Shown: positions 34,920 through 48,560, counted from the stretch's first letter. The stretch is 64,000 nt of DNA from Chionoecetes opilio (GCA_016584305.1 JACEEZ010016425.1:297513-361512), one strand, 5' to 3'. Notes: generated by a model from the sequence alone, not told the origin. A program made the numbers and translations.

Positions 34920-35216
34920 AAATACATGCTGAATAAATACTAACTACACGCCACAAATGATTAAAATTTTGTGATGCATGTCAGTTTATTTGTTGTTTTG
35001 TGAGTTGTGGCCAACAACCTGTTGTTGACAGTCACAATGATGGAGGGGTTGGAGTGTTCTCGTACTTGTTTAAATGTTATATTATGTTACATACTAGATT
35101 CAATTTATACCATAATTGATCAATTATTGCCCGAAAAGCTTGCTTCCATGGGCTGCCTTAATGCTACAAATTATTGTATAGATAATATATAAGATGTACT
35201 GTTAAGGCATAATAAA

Positions 35217-35256
35217 ATGTTTCAAATGTTTCAAATGTTTCAAATGTTTCAAATGT
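35217..35256 (+). repeat. LINE-A 3' tail, (TTTCAAATG)n
   Basis: Four to five copies of the nonamer directly before the TACA target duplication. Confidence 0.85.
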
Positions 35257-35729
35257 TACAATCTTTTATTTCCCTTTTGCATGCTAAATAGTTGTTTGTT
35301 TTAACTAAAGCTTTAATATTTAGTGGTAAGCTGTTGAATAATTTGAGGCCTGAACATATAATATTGTTTTTATATGTAGCTGTTCAGAACTGTGGACAAA
35401 TCAAATCTACATTATTGTTCTAAATCTGATGAAGATTTTTCAATAAATTTTAACATTTTTATTTCCTGTATAACTAGTTATAAACATTTTATAAATCAAT
35501 AATAATGAAAAGTATTTGTGTATTGAATCAAATTTCAACATCTTCATTGAAGAAATAATTTCAGTGACAGAGTCAAATTTGCCTAAGAAAAGAATACATC
35601 TGACAACTTTCTTCTGTGCTATGTTTACCTTATTTAAGAATGTTGGCCATGTGCTAGCCCAGATGGCCACACAGTATGTTAAATGAGGGTAACACAAGGC
35701 ATAGTAAATACTAAGCAGTGCATCTACAG
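35257..35729 (-). mobile_element. LINE-B fragment, unit 1, proximal part with RT C-terminal frame
   Basis: The minus-strand frame 35440-35697 reads CYPHLTYCVAIWASTWPTFL, then NKVNIAQKKVVRCIL, the classic segment after the RT domain of CR1/Jockey-type LINEs. It ends after about 85 codons. The upstream part of LINE-B is cut off by the hAT-like MITE at 35730. Confidence 0.75.
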
Positions 35730-36452
35730 CAGTGGTCCTTAACCTTTTCAGAGGCGCCGAACCCTAACGAAAACCTCTGCACCTTGGCCGAACCCCTCAA
35801 ATATGCGAAGAAAAAAATATTAATAAAAAAAAAAAAATTAGCGTTAAAATTCAAGAAATATTTAAATAATAAGAAGAATACATTTTGATTTAATTGATGC
35901 AAAAATTAGAGGAACATTGCCTCAAAATTCAAGTTTTTATTTGGATAAGAAGGAAGGAAGGAAGAACTCTGAAGCAGTGGCATATATAGGTCCTCTGAAA
36001 GGGGGTGGGGGGGAGCACAGAGGTGAATCCATGATTGTTTTAAGACGGGGCTGGGCGAGCAAAATGAGTCTCAACAGCTTGGGGTTCTGAGGAGGGGTCA
36101 TGAAATTTGTTGAAAATCGAGCAATTTTAGGACATTTTGAGGCCTCTGGAGGGATATTTTGCACTAATCGGATATTCAATGGCAAAACAAGGCTGTGCCC
36201 CCCAAACGTATACGCCACTGCTCGGAAGTGAGAGAGCCGGGCGAGAAACACGCACTTTTAACAACCCGCACATGACTCCCTCCACCGCGCTGCTGAAATT
36301 TACGTTGATTTCGCGTATATTTTACTATGGTGAATAATCTGGAAGTTACAATAATATCAAAATTGCAATGATTTTGGAGGGCCTCCGCCGAACCCCTAAG
36401 ACTGGCTCACCGAACCCCTGGGGTTCGATCGAACCCAGGTTAAGAACCACTG
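35730..36452. mobile_element. hAT-like MITE, unit 1
   Basis: Ends CAGTGGTCCTTAACCTTTT and CCAGGTTAAGAACCACTG, about 723 bp. Flanking octamers ATCTACAG and TACTAGAG resemble a decayed hAT target duplication (consensus NTCTAGAN). Internal GAACCCCTGGGGTTCGATCGAA makes hairpin-prone subterminal sequence. Confidence 0.8.
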
Positions 36453-36481
36453 TACTAGAGGGACACACGCCGATGCAGGCT

Positions 36482-36703
36482 GAAATTGATAAGAGCATTG
36501 CAAATATTGATAAGAGTATTGAAAATATTGATAAGAGCATTGAAAATATTGATAAGAGCATTGAAAATATTGATAAGAGCATTACAAATATTGATAAGAG
36601 CATTGAAAATATTGATAAGAGCATTGAAAATATTGATAAGAGCATTGAAAATATTGATAAGAGCATTGAAAATATTGATAAGAGCATTGAAAATATTGAT
36701 AAG
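36482..36703. repeat. 21-bp minisatellite, unit 1, 11 copies
   Basis: ATTGAAAATATTGATAAGAGC repeated in phase, with one ATTACAAAT variant copy. The plus frame encodes heptads IENIDKS; other frames on both strands are also open. Confidence 0.95.
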
Positions 36704-37186
36704 AGAAAAGACAGACATAGATCAATACTATATTGGCCATTCCCCCTGTGTGAGGTATGCACACAGGGTACACTGCACACGACACACCCTTACGTGTTGC
36801 TACATACACTGTTACTCTCTTTCAAGGCAATAAAGATCGTGCATATTTTTCTTTTAAATGTCATTACAACCGGACCCGGGAAGTCCCAGGATCCCGGGCA
36901 AAAAGATTTCTCCCGGAATCCCGAGATGTTAAAAACACGCCAAAGGAAAAACTCTATAGAGTTGGAAGTGTTTACGTTGACGATAAATACAGAAATACAG
37001 TATACAGAAAAGAAAACAATTTACATAATTAATAATCATTGCATACAGATATTTTTAGTGTAGCGCAATAACTGAAGATGTTGAGGATACAAAGAATGAA
37101 AGAAAACGAAGAAATTATGGATATGAATCATCCTGAGAGTGTCAACGATTGGTTGATCAATTAAGTGATCATAAGAGGCAACCGCC
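36704..37186. other. spacer between minisatellite and KH-gene copy 2; no gene
   Basis: Holds the ACCCGGGAAGTCCCAGGATC / CCCGGG patch and GTTTACGTTGACGATAAATA. No convincing poly(A) signal for the minus-strand gene was found close to its stop. Confidence 0.5.
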
Positions 37187-38603
37187 TCACTCTTTGGCCG
37201 CCGCCTTGCGATATTGGCGGTGTTGTTGTCGCCATTCCCTCAAGAACTGTCGTTTCCGCTCCACCGCCTGCAAGCGTGCCTTCAGGTAGGCCTCGACGGC
37301 GGCCACCTCGGTGGGCGGGCCCACGACTCTCACGCTACGGGAGTGAGTGTTGGTGGCGGGGGGCACCGATACCCTCACGCTGGGGTATTTCTGTGCCAGC
37401 CTGATGAGTTCCTCGCCCCCGGGGCCCACCAGGTGGCGCCGCGTGTTGGGTGCCACATCCACCACCACTTTTGCTACGTTCATCTTGCGCCGCTCGGCTG
37501 CCTCACGCAACTGTGCCTCGATAACCTCCAGGCGGCCGGTGATGTCCTTGGCGGCGGCGGCCACCTGGCTCTTTGGGCCCTCGAGGATGATGTGCTTAGC
37601 GGTGCGATCCTGGGGCAAGGGCACCGTCACGCGCACGTTGGGGAAGTCCTTCCGCAGTTTTTGGACAGTGTCCCCCCGCGGCCCGATGACGTGCCGCCGT
37701 CTGCCCGGTGGCACGGCCAGCAACATCTTCACCGAGTCTTCCCTCCATGACTGCCGCACCTCATCGTCCCTTGAGGCTGCTTTACGCCGAGCCTTGACAC
37801 GCTTCTGAGCAGGTGCCACGCTTGCCTCCACGCCCTTAGTGCCTTCTTTCTTGGCACTTTCCAAGGCACTTCCTTCAGACTTTTCCTCCGATTTTACTTC
37901 CTTCTTGCACTTTTTCCGAGTGCTGCCGACAGTGTGCCACTCGCCGGACTCGTCCACTGTCTCTTCATCCTTAGGGGGAGTCTTCTTCCGCCGTTTTTTG
38001 GGTTTTATACGAATGATTTTCCTTTCTGTGGGTGCCTCTTCGTCATATTGACTGCATCGAAGCTGCTGTTCGGCCAGATTCTTATTGGGCTCTTCGACGG
38101 ATTCCTCTGAGTCCTTCTTCACCTCCCCGCACTGCTTTTCGTCTGGCTTTTCGAGCCACTGCCCCACCAAAAGCACAAAACACAGCATGGAACACACTGC
38201 AAGGGCTGTCACATTCTTTGTGAACATCTCGTGCTCGTGTTGAGCTTTGACGATTTGCTCCTCAATGCACCCAAAGAAGCTGCTTTGTCCTGCGGGATCT
38301 GGCCAGGAGGTTCCACCAGTCCTCACTGACCAGGGCCGCGCAGGCCTCCCGCGGCTCCTGAGGCGGGGCGGGGCGCAGAGGCCCCAGCCACCACCAGTGA
38401 GCCAGGAGCTCCCGTGCCTGCCAGGCAGTAGTGGCATGGAGGCCCAGGTCCTCCCATGCCTGCAGGGCCTCGGACACCCTCAGGTCCAAGGCGTCCTGCC
38501 ACACGCTGCCGAGGAGGGCGGTGATGCCCACCACCACCAAGGTGAACACGGTCACCAGGGACACCTTGAGAATGAATGACTTGAGAATGGTTTTGTTTGC
38601 CAT
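37187..38603 (-). CDS. membrane-anchored twin-KH (vigilin-like) protein, copy 2; one frameshift
   Basis: Best complete copy. The start is the ATG at 38603 (CAAATGG context, conserved in units 1-4); the stop is TGA at 37187. About 471 residues by combining frames. Hydrophobic segments lie at about 9-32 (KSFILKVSLVTVFTLVVVGI) and about 131-150 (GLAVCSMLCFVLLVGQWL in other copies), with a Trp/Ala-rich loop between and NVT at 130-132. Residues 155-290 are charged, with PKKRRKK at about 201-207. KH1 is at about 293-364 (loop GPRG) and KH2 at about 378-446 (loop GPGG, VVVDVAPNTRRHLVG). KH domains bind single-stranded RNA or DNA, and these two resemble vigilin/Scp160 repeats. An RNA-binding protein held at the ER or nuclear envelope is my inference. 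One extra A near 38272 shifts the frame at residue ~110. No introns are visible. Confidence 0.75.
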
Positions 38604-38763
38604 TTGATTTTATAATATATCTATCAATGACCAAAAACACAATGTTTATCACATGAGAAGAAAGGGGATGGTGGCGTCCACTACCACAGCGTGAATCTGA
38701 TACTAACGTTTAGGCTTCCCTACACAGTGACGAAACCGTTGGTTTGCCAAGGCAGAAGGGGGA

Positions 38764-39737
<974 letters not shown>

Positions 39738-40554
39738 GTAAGTAAGTAAGTAAGTCAATATTTATTGCTATATAAGCATACAAATGCATGCAATTTAATA
39801 ATAGCATAATAGCAAGTGTCTGTTTGAGCCGAAGCTCCCTGACAGGCAGATATCAATTACTAGGGGTGCTTTCAGACATGCCTAACCCTAGCTATAGCAA
39901 AATTTAACCTTGACAATACTGTTATGAAAGTAGTAAAAAAAAAATTGTGATCAAATTATGTGTTTATTACATAACTTATGCAAATGCACTAATAATAATA
40001 TTAAAAAAAAAAAAAAAATAAAGTAGTTAGTTTTGCAATAGTTATACTTGTTAAAGTAGATCTTTCTAAGAGTTCTGAAGTATACAATCTTTTATTTCCC
40101 TTTTGAATGCTAAATAGTTGTTTGTTTTAAAATCAAGCTTTAATATTTAGTGGTAAGCTGTTGAATAATTTGAGGCCTGAACATAGAATATTGTTTTTAT
40201 ATATAGCTGTTCAGAACTGTGGACAAATCAAATCTACATTATTGCTTCTAGTCTGGTGAAGATTGTCAATAAATTTGAACATTTAATTTCCTGTATAACT
40301 AGCTATAAACATTTTATAAATCAATAAAAATGAAAAGTATTTGTGTATTGAATCAAATTTCAACATCTTCATTGAAGAAATAATTTCAGTGACAGAGTCA
40401 AATTTGCCTAAGAAAAGAATACATCTGACAACTTTCTTCTGTGCTATGTTTACCTTATTTAAGAATGTTGGCCATGTGCTAGCCCAGATGGCCACACAGT
40501 ATGTTAAATGAGGGTAACACAAGGCATAGTAAATACTAAGCAGTGCATCTACAG
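39738..40554 (-). mobile_element. LINE-B 3' fragment, unit 2
   Basis: Complete version of the fragment: the RT C-terminal frame at 40283-40522 (CYPHLTYCVAIWASTWPTFL), a non-coding 3' region, and the end AATAAATATTGACTT plus (ACTT)n on the minus strand. Confidence 0.78.
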
Positions 40555-41280
40555 CAGTGGTCCTTAACCTTTTCAGAGGCGCCGAACCCTAACGAAAACC
40601 TCTGCACCTTGGCCGAACCCCTCAAATATGCGAAGAAAAACATATTAATAAAAAATAAAAAATTAGCTTCAAAATTCAAGAAATATTTAAATAATAAGAA
40701 GAATACATTTTGATTTAATTGATGCAAAAATTAGAGGAACATTGCCTCAAAATTCAAGTTTTTATTTGGATAATAAGAAGGAAGGAAGAACTCTGAAGCA
40801 GTGGCATATATAGGTCCTCTGAAAAGGGGGGGAGGGGGGGGGGAGCACAGAGGTGAATCCATGATTGTTTTAAGACGGGGCTGGGCGAGCAAAGTGAGTC
40901 TCAACAGCTTGGGGGTCTGAGGAGGGGTCATGAAATTTGTTGAAAATCGAGCAATTTTAGGACATTGTGAGGCCTCAGGAGGGATATTTTGCACTAATCG
41001 GATATTCAATGGCAAAACAAGGCCGTGCCCCCCAAACGTATACGCCACTGCTCGGAAGTGAGAGAGCCGGGCGAGCACACGCACTTTTACACACCCGCAC
41101 ATGACTCCCTCCACCGCGCTGCTGAAATTTACGTTGATTTCGCGTATAGTTTACTATGGTGAATAATCTGGAATTACAATAATATCAAAATTGTAATGTT
41201 TTTGGAGGGCCTACGCCGAACCCCTAAGACTGGCTCACCGAACCCCTGGGGTTCGATCGAACCCAGGTTAAGAACCACTG
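40555..41280. mobile_element. hAT-like MITE, unit 2
   Basis: CAGTGGTCCTTAACC ... GGTTAAGAACCACTG, same flanks as unit 1. Confidence 0.8.
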
Positions 41281-41309
41281 TACTAGAGGGACACACGCCG
41301 ATGCAGGCT

Positions 41310-41469
41310 GAAATTGATAAGAGCATTGCAAATATTGATAAGAGTATTGAAAATATTGATAAGAGCATTGAAAATAATGATAAGAGCATTGAAAATATTG
41401 ATAAGAGCATTGAAAATATTGATAAGAGCATTGAAAATATTGATAAGAGCATTGAAAATATTGATAAGA
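41310..41469. repeat. 21-bp minisatellite, unit 2, 8 copies
   Basis: In-phase 21-bp units with one AATAATGAT variant as the fourth copy; this variant is shared with units 3 and 4. Confidence 0.95.
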
Positions 41470-41951
41470 GAAAAGACAGACATAGATCAATACTATATTG
41501 GCCATTCCCCCTGTGTGAGGTATGCACACAGGGTACACTGCACACGACACACCCTTACGTGTTGCTACATACACTGTTACTCTCTTTCAAGGCAATAAAG
41601 ATCGTGCATATTTTTCTTTTAAATGTCATTACAACCGGACCCGGGAAGTCCCAGGATCCCGGGCAAAAAGATTTCTCCCGGAATCCCGAGATGTTAAAAA
41701 CACGCCAAAGGAAAAACTCTATAGAGTTGGAAGTGTTTACGTTGACGATAAATACAGAAATACAGTATACAGAAAAGAAAACAATTTACATAATTAATAA
41801 TCATTGAATACAGATATTTTTAGTGTAGAGCAATAACTGAAGATGTTGAGGATACAAAGAATGAAAGAAAACGAAGAAATGATGGATATGAATCATCCTG
41901 AGAGTGTCAACGATTGGTTGATCAATTAAGTGATCATAAGAGGCAACCGCC
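41470..41951. other. spacer between minisatellite and KH-gene copy 3; no gene
   Basis: Near-identical by eye to 36704-37186. Confidence 0.55.
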
Positions 41952-43306
41952 TCACTCTTTGGCCGCCGCCTTGCGATATTGGCGGTGTTGTTGTCGCCAT
42001 TCCCTCAAGAACTGTCGTTTCCGCTCCACCGCCTGCAAGCGTGCCTTCAGGTAGGCCTCGACGGCGGCCACCTCGGCGGGCGGGCCCACGACTCTCACGC
42101 TACGGGAGTGAGTGTTGGTGGCGGGGGGCACCGATACCCTCACGCTGGGGTATTTCTGTGCCAGCCTGATGAGTTCTTCGCCCCCGGGCCCACCAGGTGG
42201 CGCCGCGTGCTGGGTGCCACATCCACCACCACTTTGACGTTCATCTTGCGCCCTCGGCTGCTCAGCAACTGTGCCTCGATAACCTCCAGGGCCGGGCCTC
42301 GGCCGGCCGCACTTGCCCATNNNNNNNNNNNNNNNNNNNNNNNNNNNNNNNNNNNNNNNNNNNNNNNNNNNNNNNNNNNNNNNNNNNGCAGCTCGAGTAC
42401 GTTCCCCCCCATGACGGCCGCTTTACGGCCAGCAACTCTTCACCGATCTTCCCTCCTGACTGCGCACTATCGTCCTTGAGGCTGCTTTACGCCGAGCTTT
42501 GACACGCTTCTGAGCAGGTGCCACGCTTGCCTCCACGCCCTTAGTGCCTTCTTTCTTGGCACTTTCCAAGGCACTTCCTTCAGACTTTTCCTCCGATTTT
42601 ACTTCCTTCTTGCACTTTTTCCGAGTGCTGCCGACAGTGTGCCACTCGCCGGACTCGTTCACTGTCTCTTCATCCTTAGGGGGAGTCTTCTTCCGCCGTT
42701 TTTTGGGTTTTATACGAATGATTTTCCTTTCTGTGGGTGCCTCTTCGTCATGTTGACTGCATCGAAGCTGCTGTTCGGCCAGATTCTTATTGGGCTCTTC
42801 GACGGATTCCTCTGAGTCCTTCTTCACCTCCCCGCACTGCTTTTCGTCTGGCTTTTCGAGCCACTGCCCCACCAAAAGCACAAAACACAGCATGAAACAC
42901 ACTGCAAGGCTGTCACATTCTTTGTGAACATCTCGTGCTCGTGTTGAGCTTTGACGATTTGCTCCTCAATGCAGCCAAGAAGCTGCTTTGTCCTGCGGGA
43001 TCTGGCCAGGAGGTTCCACCAGTCCTCACTGACCAGGGCCGCGCAGGCCTCCCGCGGCTCCTGAGGCGGGGCGGGGCGCAGAGGCCCCAGCCACCACCAG
43101 TGAGCCAGGAGCTCCCGTGCCTGCCAGGCAGTAGTGGCATGGAGGCCCAGGTCCTCCCATGCCTGCAGGGCCTCGGACACCCTCAGGTCCAAGGCGTCCT
43201 GCCACACGCTGCCGAGGAGGGCGGTGATGCCCACCACCACCAAGGTGAACACGGTCACCAGGGACACCTTGAGAATGAATGACTTGAGAATGGTTTTGTT
43301 TGCCAT
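41952..43306 (-). pseudogene. twin-KH protein, copy 3, interrupted by an assembly gap
   Basis: The first 132 residues are intact from ATG 43306. One base is missing in the codons for the second membrane segment (near 42908), after which the charged middle is open to about 42480. Ns (42321-42387), flanked by poor sequence, replace about 165 bp of KH1 and the KH1-KH2 linker. KH2 and the C terminus (SVRVSVPPATNTHSRSVRVV to the stop) are intact at 41952-42180. The gap makes the coding state undecidable; the intact stretches match the other copies closely. Confidence 0.7.
42321..42387. other. assembly gap (67 N)
   Basis: Run of Ns inside KH-gene copy 3; sequence on both sides (42190-42480) shows many indels against the other copies. 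Confidence 0.99.
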
Positions 43307-43467
43307 TTGATTTTATAATATATCAATCAATGACCAAAAACACAATGTTTATCACATGAGACAGAAAGGGGATGGTGGCGTCCACTACCACAGCGTGAAT
43401 CTGATACTAACGTTTAGGCTTCCCTACACAGTGACGAAACCGTTGGTTTGCCAAGGCAGAAGGGGGA

Positions 43468-44440
<973 letters not shown>

Positions 44441-45256
44441 AGTAAGTAAGTAAGTAAGTCAATATTTATTGCTATATAAGCATACAAATGCATACAATTT
44501 TAATAATAGCATAATAGCAAGTGTCTGTCGAGCCGAAGCTCCCTGACAGGCAGATATCAATTACTAGGGGTGCTTTCAGACATGCCTAAACCCTAACTAT
44601 AGCAAAATTTAACCTTGACAATACTGTTATGAATAGTAGTAAAAAAATAGTGATCAAATTATGTGTTATTACATAACTTATGCAAATGCACTAATAATAA
44701 TATTAAAAAAAAATAAAAAAAATAAAGTAGTTAGTTTTGCAATGGTTATACTTGTTAAAGTAGATCTGCTAAGAGTTCTGAAGTATACAATCTTTTATTT
44801 CCCTTTTGCATGCTAAATAGTTGTTTGTTTTAACTAAAGCTTTAATATTTAGTGGTAAGCTGTTGAATAATTTGAGGCCTGAACATAGAATATTGTTTTT
44901 ATATATAGCTGTTCAGAACTGTGGACAAATCAAATCTACATTATTGCTTCTAGTCTGATGAAGATTGTCAATAAATTTGAACATTTAATTTCCTGTATAA
45001 CTAGCTATAAACATTTTATAAATCAATAATAATGAAAAGTATTTGTGTATTGAATCAAATTTCAACATCTTCATTGAAGAAATAATTTCAGTGACAGAGT
45101 CAAATTTGCCTAAGAAAAGAATACATGTGACAACTTTCTTCTGTGCTATGTTTACCTTATTTAAGAATGTTGGCCATGTGCTAGCCCAGATGGACACACA
45201 GTATGTTAAATGAGGGTAACACAAGGCATAGTAAATACTAAGCAGTGCATCTACAG
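44441..45256 (-). mobile_element. LINE-B 3' fragment, unit 3
   Basis: RT C-terminal frame at 44985-45224 with a V-to-S change in CYPHLTYCVSIWAS; (ACTT)n end as in unit 2. Confidence 0.78.
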
Positions 45257-45975
45257 CAGTGGTTCTTAACCTTTTCAGAGGCGCCGAACCCTAACGAAAA
45301 CCTCTGCACCTTGGCCGAACCCCTCAAATATGCGAAGAAAAAAATATTAATAAAAAAAAAAAATTAGCTTCAAAATTCAAGAAATATTTAAATAATAAGA
45401 AGAATACATTTTGATTTAATTGATGCAAAAATTAGAGGAACATTGCCTCAAAATTCAAGTTTTTATTTGGATAATAAGAAGGAAGGAAGAACTCTGAAGC
45501 AGTGGCATATATAGGTCCTCTGAAAGGGGGGTGGGGGGGGCACATAGGTGAATCCATGATTGTTTTAAGACGGGGCTGGGCGAGCAAAGTGAGTCTCAAC
45601 AGCTTGGGGGTCTGAGGAGGGGTCATGAAATTTGTTGAAAATCGAGCAATTTTAGAACATTTTGAGGCCTCAGGAGGGATATTTTGCACTAATCGGATAT
45701 TCAATGGCAAAACAAGGCCGTGCCCCCCAAACGTATACGCCACTGCTCGGAAGTGAGAGAGCCGGGCGAGCACACGCACTTTTACACACCCGCACATGAC
45801 TCCCTCCACCGCGCTGCTGAAATTTACGTTGATTTCGCGTATATTTTACTATGGTGAATAATCTGGAATTACAATAATATCAAAATTGCAATGATTTTGG
45901 AGGGCCTACGCCGAACCCCTAAGACTGGCTCACCGAACCCCTGGGGTTCGATCGAACCCAGGTTAAGAACCACTG
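45257..45975. mobile_element. hAT-like MITE, unit 3
   Basis: CAGTGGTTCTTAACCTTTT ... GGTTAAGAACCACTG; this and units 4-5 have the most canonical left end. Confidence 0.82.
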
Positions 45976-46004
45976 TACTAGAGGGACACACGCCGATGCA
46001 GGCT

Positions 46005-46291
46005 GAAATTGATAAGAGCATTGCAAATATTGATAAGAGTATTGAAAATATTGATAAGAGCATTGAAAATAATGATAAGAGCATTGAAAATATTGATAAG
46101 AGCATTGAAAATATTGATAAGAGCATTGAAAATAATGATAAGAGCATTGAAAATATTGATAAGAGCATTGAAAATATTGATAAGAGCATTGAAAATATTG
46201 ATAAGAGCATTGAAAATATTGATAAGAGCATTGAAAATATTGATAAGAGCATTGAAAATATTGATAAGAGCATTGAAAATATTGATAAGAG
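46005..46291. repeat. 21-bp minisatellite, unit 3, 14 copies (longest)
   Basis: Looks like the 8-copy allele of unit 2 with six more copies; the AATAATGAT variant occurs twice (copies 4 and 7), suggesting an internal block duplication. Confidence 0.95.
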
Positions 46292-46768
46292 AAAAGACAG
46301 ACATAGATCAATACTATATTGGCCATTCCCCCTGTGTGAGGTATGCACACAGGGTACACTGCACACGACACACCCTTACGTGTTGCTACATACACTGTTA
46401 CTCTCTTTCAAGGCAATAAAGATCGTGCATATTTTTCTTTTAAATGTCATTACAACCGGACCCGGGAAGTCCCAGGATCCCGGGCAAAAAGATTTCTCCC
46501 GGAATCCCAAGATGTTAAAAACACGCCAAAGAAAAAACTCTATAGAGTTGGAAGTGTTTACGTTGACGATAAATACGAAATACAGTATACAGAAAAGAAA
46601 CAATTTACATAATTAATAATCATTGAATACGATATTTTTAGTGTAGAGCAAAACTGAAGATGTTGAGGATACAAAGAATGAAAGAAAACGAAGAAATGAT
46701 GGATATAAATCATCCTGAGAGTGTCAACGATTGGTTGATCAATTAAGTGATCATAAGAGGCAACCGCC
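46292..46768. other. spacer between minisatellite and KH-gene copy 4; no gene
   Basis: As in the other units, with a few single-base losses at 46575-46650. Confidence 0.55.
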
Positions 46769-48188
46769 TCACTCTTTGGCCGCCGCCTTGCGATATTGGC
46801 GGTGCTGTTGTCGCCATTCCCTCAAGAACTGTCGTTTCCGCTCCACCGCCTGCAAGCGTGCCTTCAGGTAGGCCTCGACGGCGGCCACCTCGGCGGGCGG
46901 GCCCACGACTCTCACGCTACGGGAGTGAGTGTTGGTGGCGGGGGGCACCGATACCCTCACGCTGGGGTATTTCTGTGCCAGCCTGATGAGCTCCTCGCCC
47001 CCGGGGCCCACCAGGTGGCCCCCGCGTGTTGGGTGCCACATCCACCACCACTTTTGCTACGTTCATCTTGCGCCGCTCTCGCTGCCTCACGCAACTGTGC
47101 CTCGATAACCTCCAGGCGGCCGGTGATGTCCTTGGCGGCGGCGGCCACCTGGCTCTTTGGGCCCTCGAGGATGATGTGCTTAGCGGTGCGATCCTGGGGC
47201 AAGGGCACCGTCACGCGCACGTTGGGGAAGTCCTTCCGCAGTTTTTGGACAGTGTCCCCCCGCGGCCCGATGACGTGCCGCCGTCTGCCCGGTGGCACGG
47301 CCAGCAACATCTTCACCGAGTCTTCCCTCCATGACTGCCGCACCTCATCGTCCCTTGAGGCGGGCTTTACCGCCGACCCTTGACACGCTTCTGAGCAGGT
47401 GCCACGCTTGCCTCCACGCCCTTAGTGCCTTCTTTCTTGGCACTTTCCAAGGCACTTCCTTCAGACTTTTCCTCCGATTTTACTTCCTTCTTGCACTTTT
47501 TCCGAGTGTTGCCGACAGTGTGCCACTCGCCGGACTCGTCCACTGTCTCTTCATCCTTAGGGGGAGTCTTCTTCCGCCGTTTTTTGGGTTTTATACGAAT
47601 GATTTTCCTTTCTGTGGGTGCCTCTTCGTCATATTGACTGCATCGAAGCTGCTGTTCGGCCAGATTCTTATTGGGCTCTTCGACGGATTCCTCTGAGTCC
47701 TTCTTCACCTCCTCGCACTGCTTTTCGTCTGGCTTTTCGAGCCACTGCCCCACCAAAAGCACAAAACACAGCATGGAACACACTGCAAGGCCTGTCACAT
47801 TCTTTGTGAACATCTCGTGCTCGTGTTGAGCTTTGACGATTTGCTCCTCAATGCAGCCAAGAAGCTGCTTTGTCCTGCGGGATCTGGCCAGGAGGTTCCA
47901 CCAGTCCTCACTGACCAGGGCCGCGCAGGCCTCCCGCGGCTCCTGAGGCGGGGCGGGGCGCAGAGGCCCCAGCCACCACCAGTGAGCCAGGAGCTCCCGT
48001 GCCTGCCAGGCAGTAGTGGCATGGAGGCCCAGGTCCTCCCATGCCTGCAGGGCCTCGGACACCCTCAGGTCCAAGGCGTCCTGCCACACGCTGCCGAGGA
48101 GGGCGGTGATGCCCACCACCACCAAGGTGAACACGGTCACCAGGGACACCTTGAGAATGAATGACTTGAGAATGGTTTTGTTTGCCAT
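46769..48188 (-). CDS. twin-KH protein, copy 4; N-terminal 271 codons intact, frameshifts in the KH region
   Basis: From ATG 48188 the frame is open for 273 codons (to 47367), giving the longest uninterrupted membrane/charged half: two hydrophobic segments, acidic residues 151-191, PKKRRKK and KKCKKEVKSEEKSEG. It is lost at about 47360 (GGCGGGCTTTACCG where other copies have GGCTGCTTTACG). KH1 is complete in the next frame (46957-47343), and further indels near 47075 and 47020 separate it from KH2 (46769-47041). All three sites are in GC-rich sequence with extra bases, so they may be consensus errors. Compared with copy 2 it has T for S in the GNTRKK segment. Confidence 0.72.
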
Positions 48189-48349
48189 TTGATTTTATAA
48201 TATATCAATCAATGACCAAAAACACAATGTTTATCACATGAGCAGAAAGGGGATGGTGGCGTCCACTACCACAGCGTGAATCTGATACTAACGTTTAGGC
48301 TTCCCTACACAGTGACGAAACCGTTGGTTTGCCAAGGCAGAAGGGGGAA

Positions 48350-48560
48350 ACACACACAACACACACACCACACACACACAACACACACACACACACACAC
48401 AACACACACACACACACACACACCCCACACCACACAACACACACACACACACACACCACACACACACACAACCACACCACACCAACACACACACACAACA
48501 CACCAACACACACACACACACTTACACACTCACACTCATACACACACACCAACAAACATC
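48350..48560. repeat. (CA)n, unit 4, expanded and interrupted
   Basis: About 210 bp of CA with AACA, CCACA and ACTCACA interruptions, unlike the near-perfect runs of units 2 and 3. Confidence 0.93.

Larger units (their letters stand above)
28402..35256 (+). mobile_element. LINE-A: near full-length CR1/Jockey-like non-LTR retrotransposon
   Basis: 6855 bp flanked by TACA (28398-28401 and 35257-35260); the other units have the uninterrupted GAAGTATACAATCTTTT, which fixes both ends. It holds ORF1 (28529 to about 29270), a 2-kb ATT-rich expansion, and an ORF2 with endonuclease and reverse transcriptase (about 32105-34919). It ends in four to five tandem TTTCAAATG copies after AATAAAATG, a typical LINE-type 3' tail. 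Frameshifts are numerous, and part of 32.5-34.9 kb looks like poor consensus. The clade is inferred from RT sequence style only. Confidence 0.8.

Noticed and set aside
36368..37063. 231-codon plus frame with heptads IENIDKS, resembling a coiled-coil protein
   Set aside because: It starts inside the hAT-like MITE terminus and stays open because the 21-bp minisatellite keeps phase; frames on both strands are open as well. The non-repeat tail differs between units.
45978..46395. Minus-strand hydrophobic repeat proteins (Leu-Ile-Asn-Ile-Phe-Asn-Ala)
   Set aside because: Antisense of the same 21-bp minisatellite.
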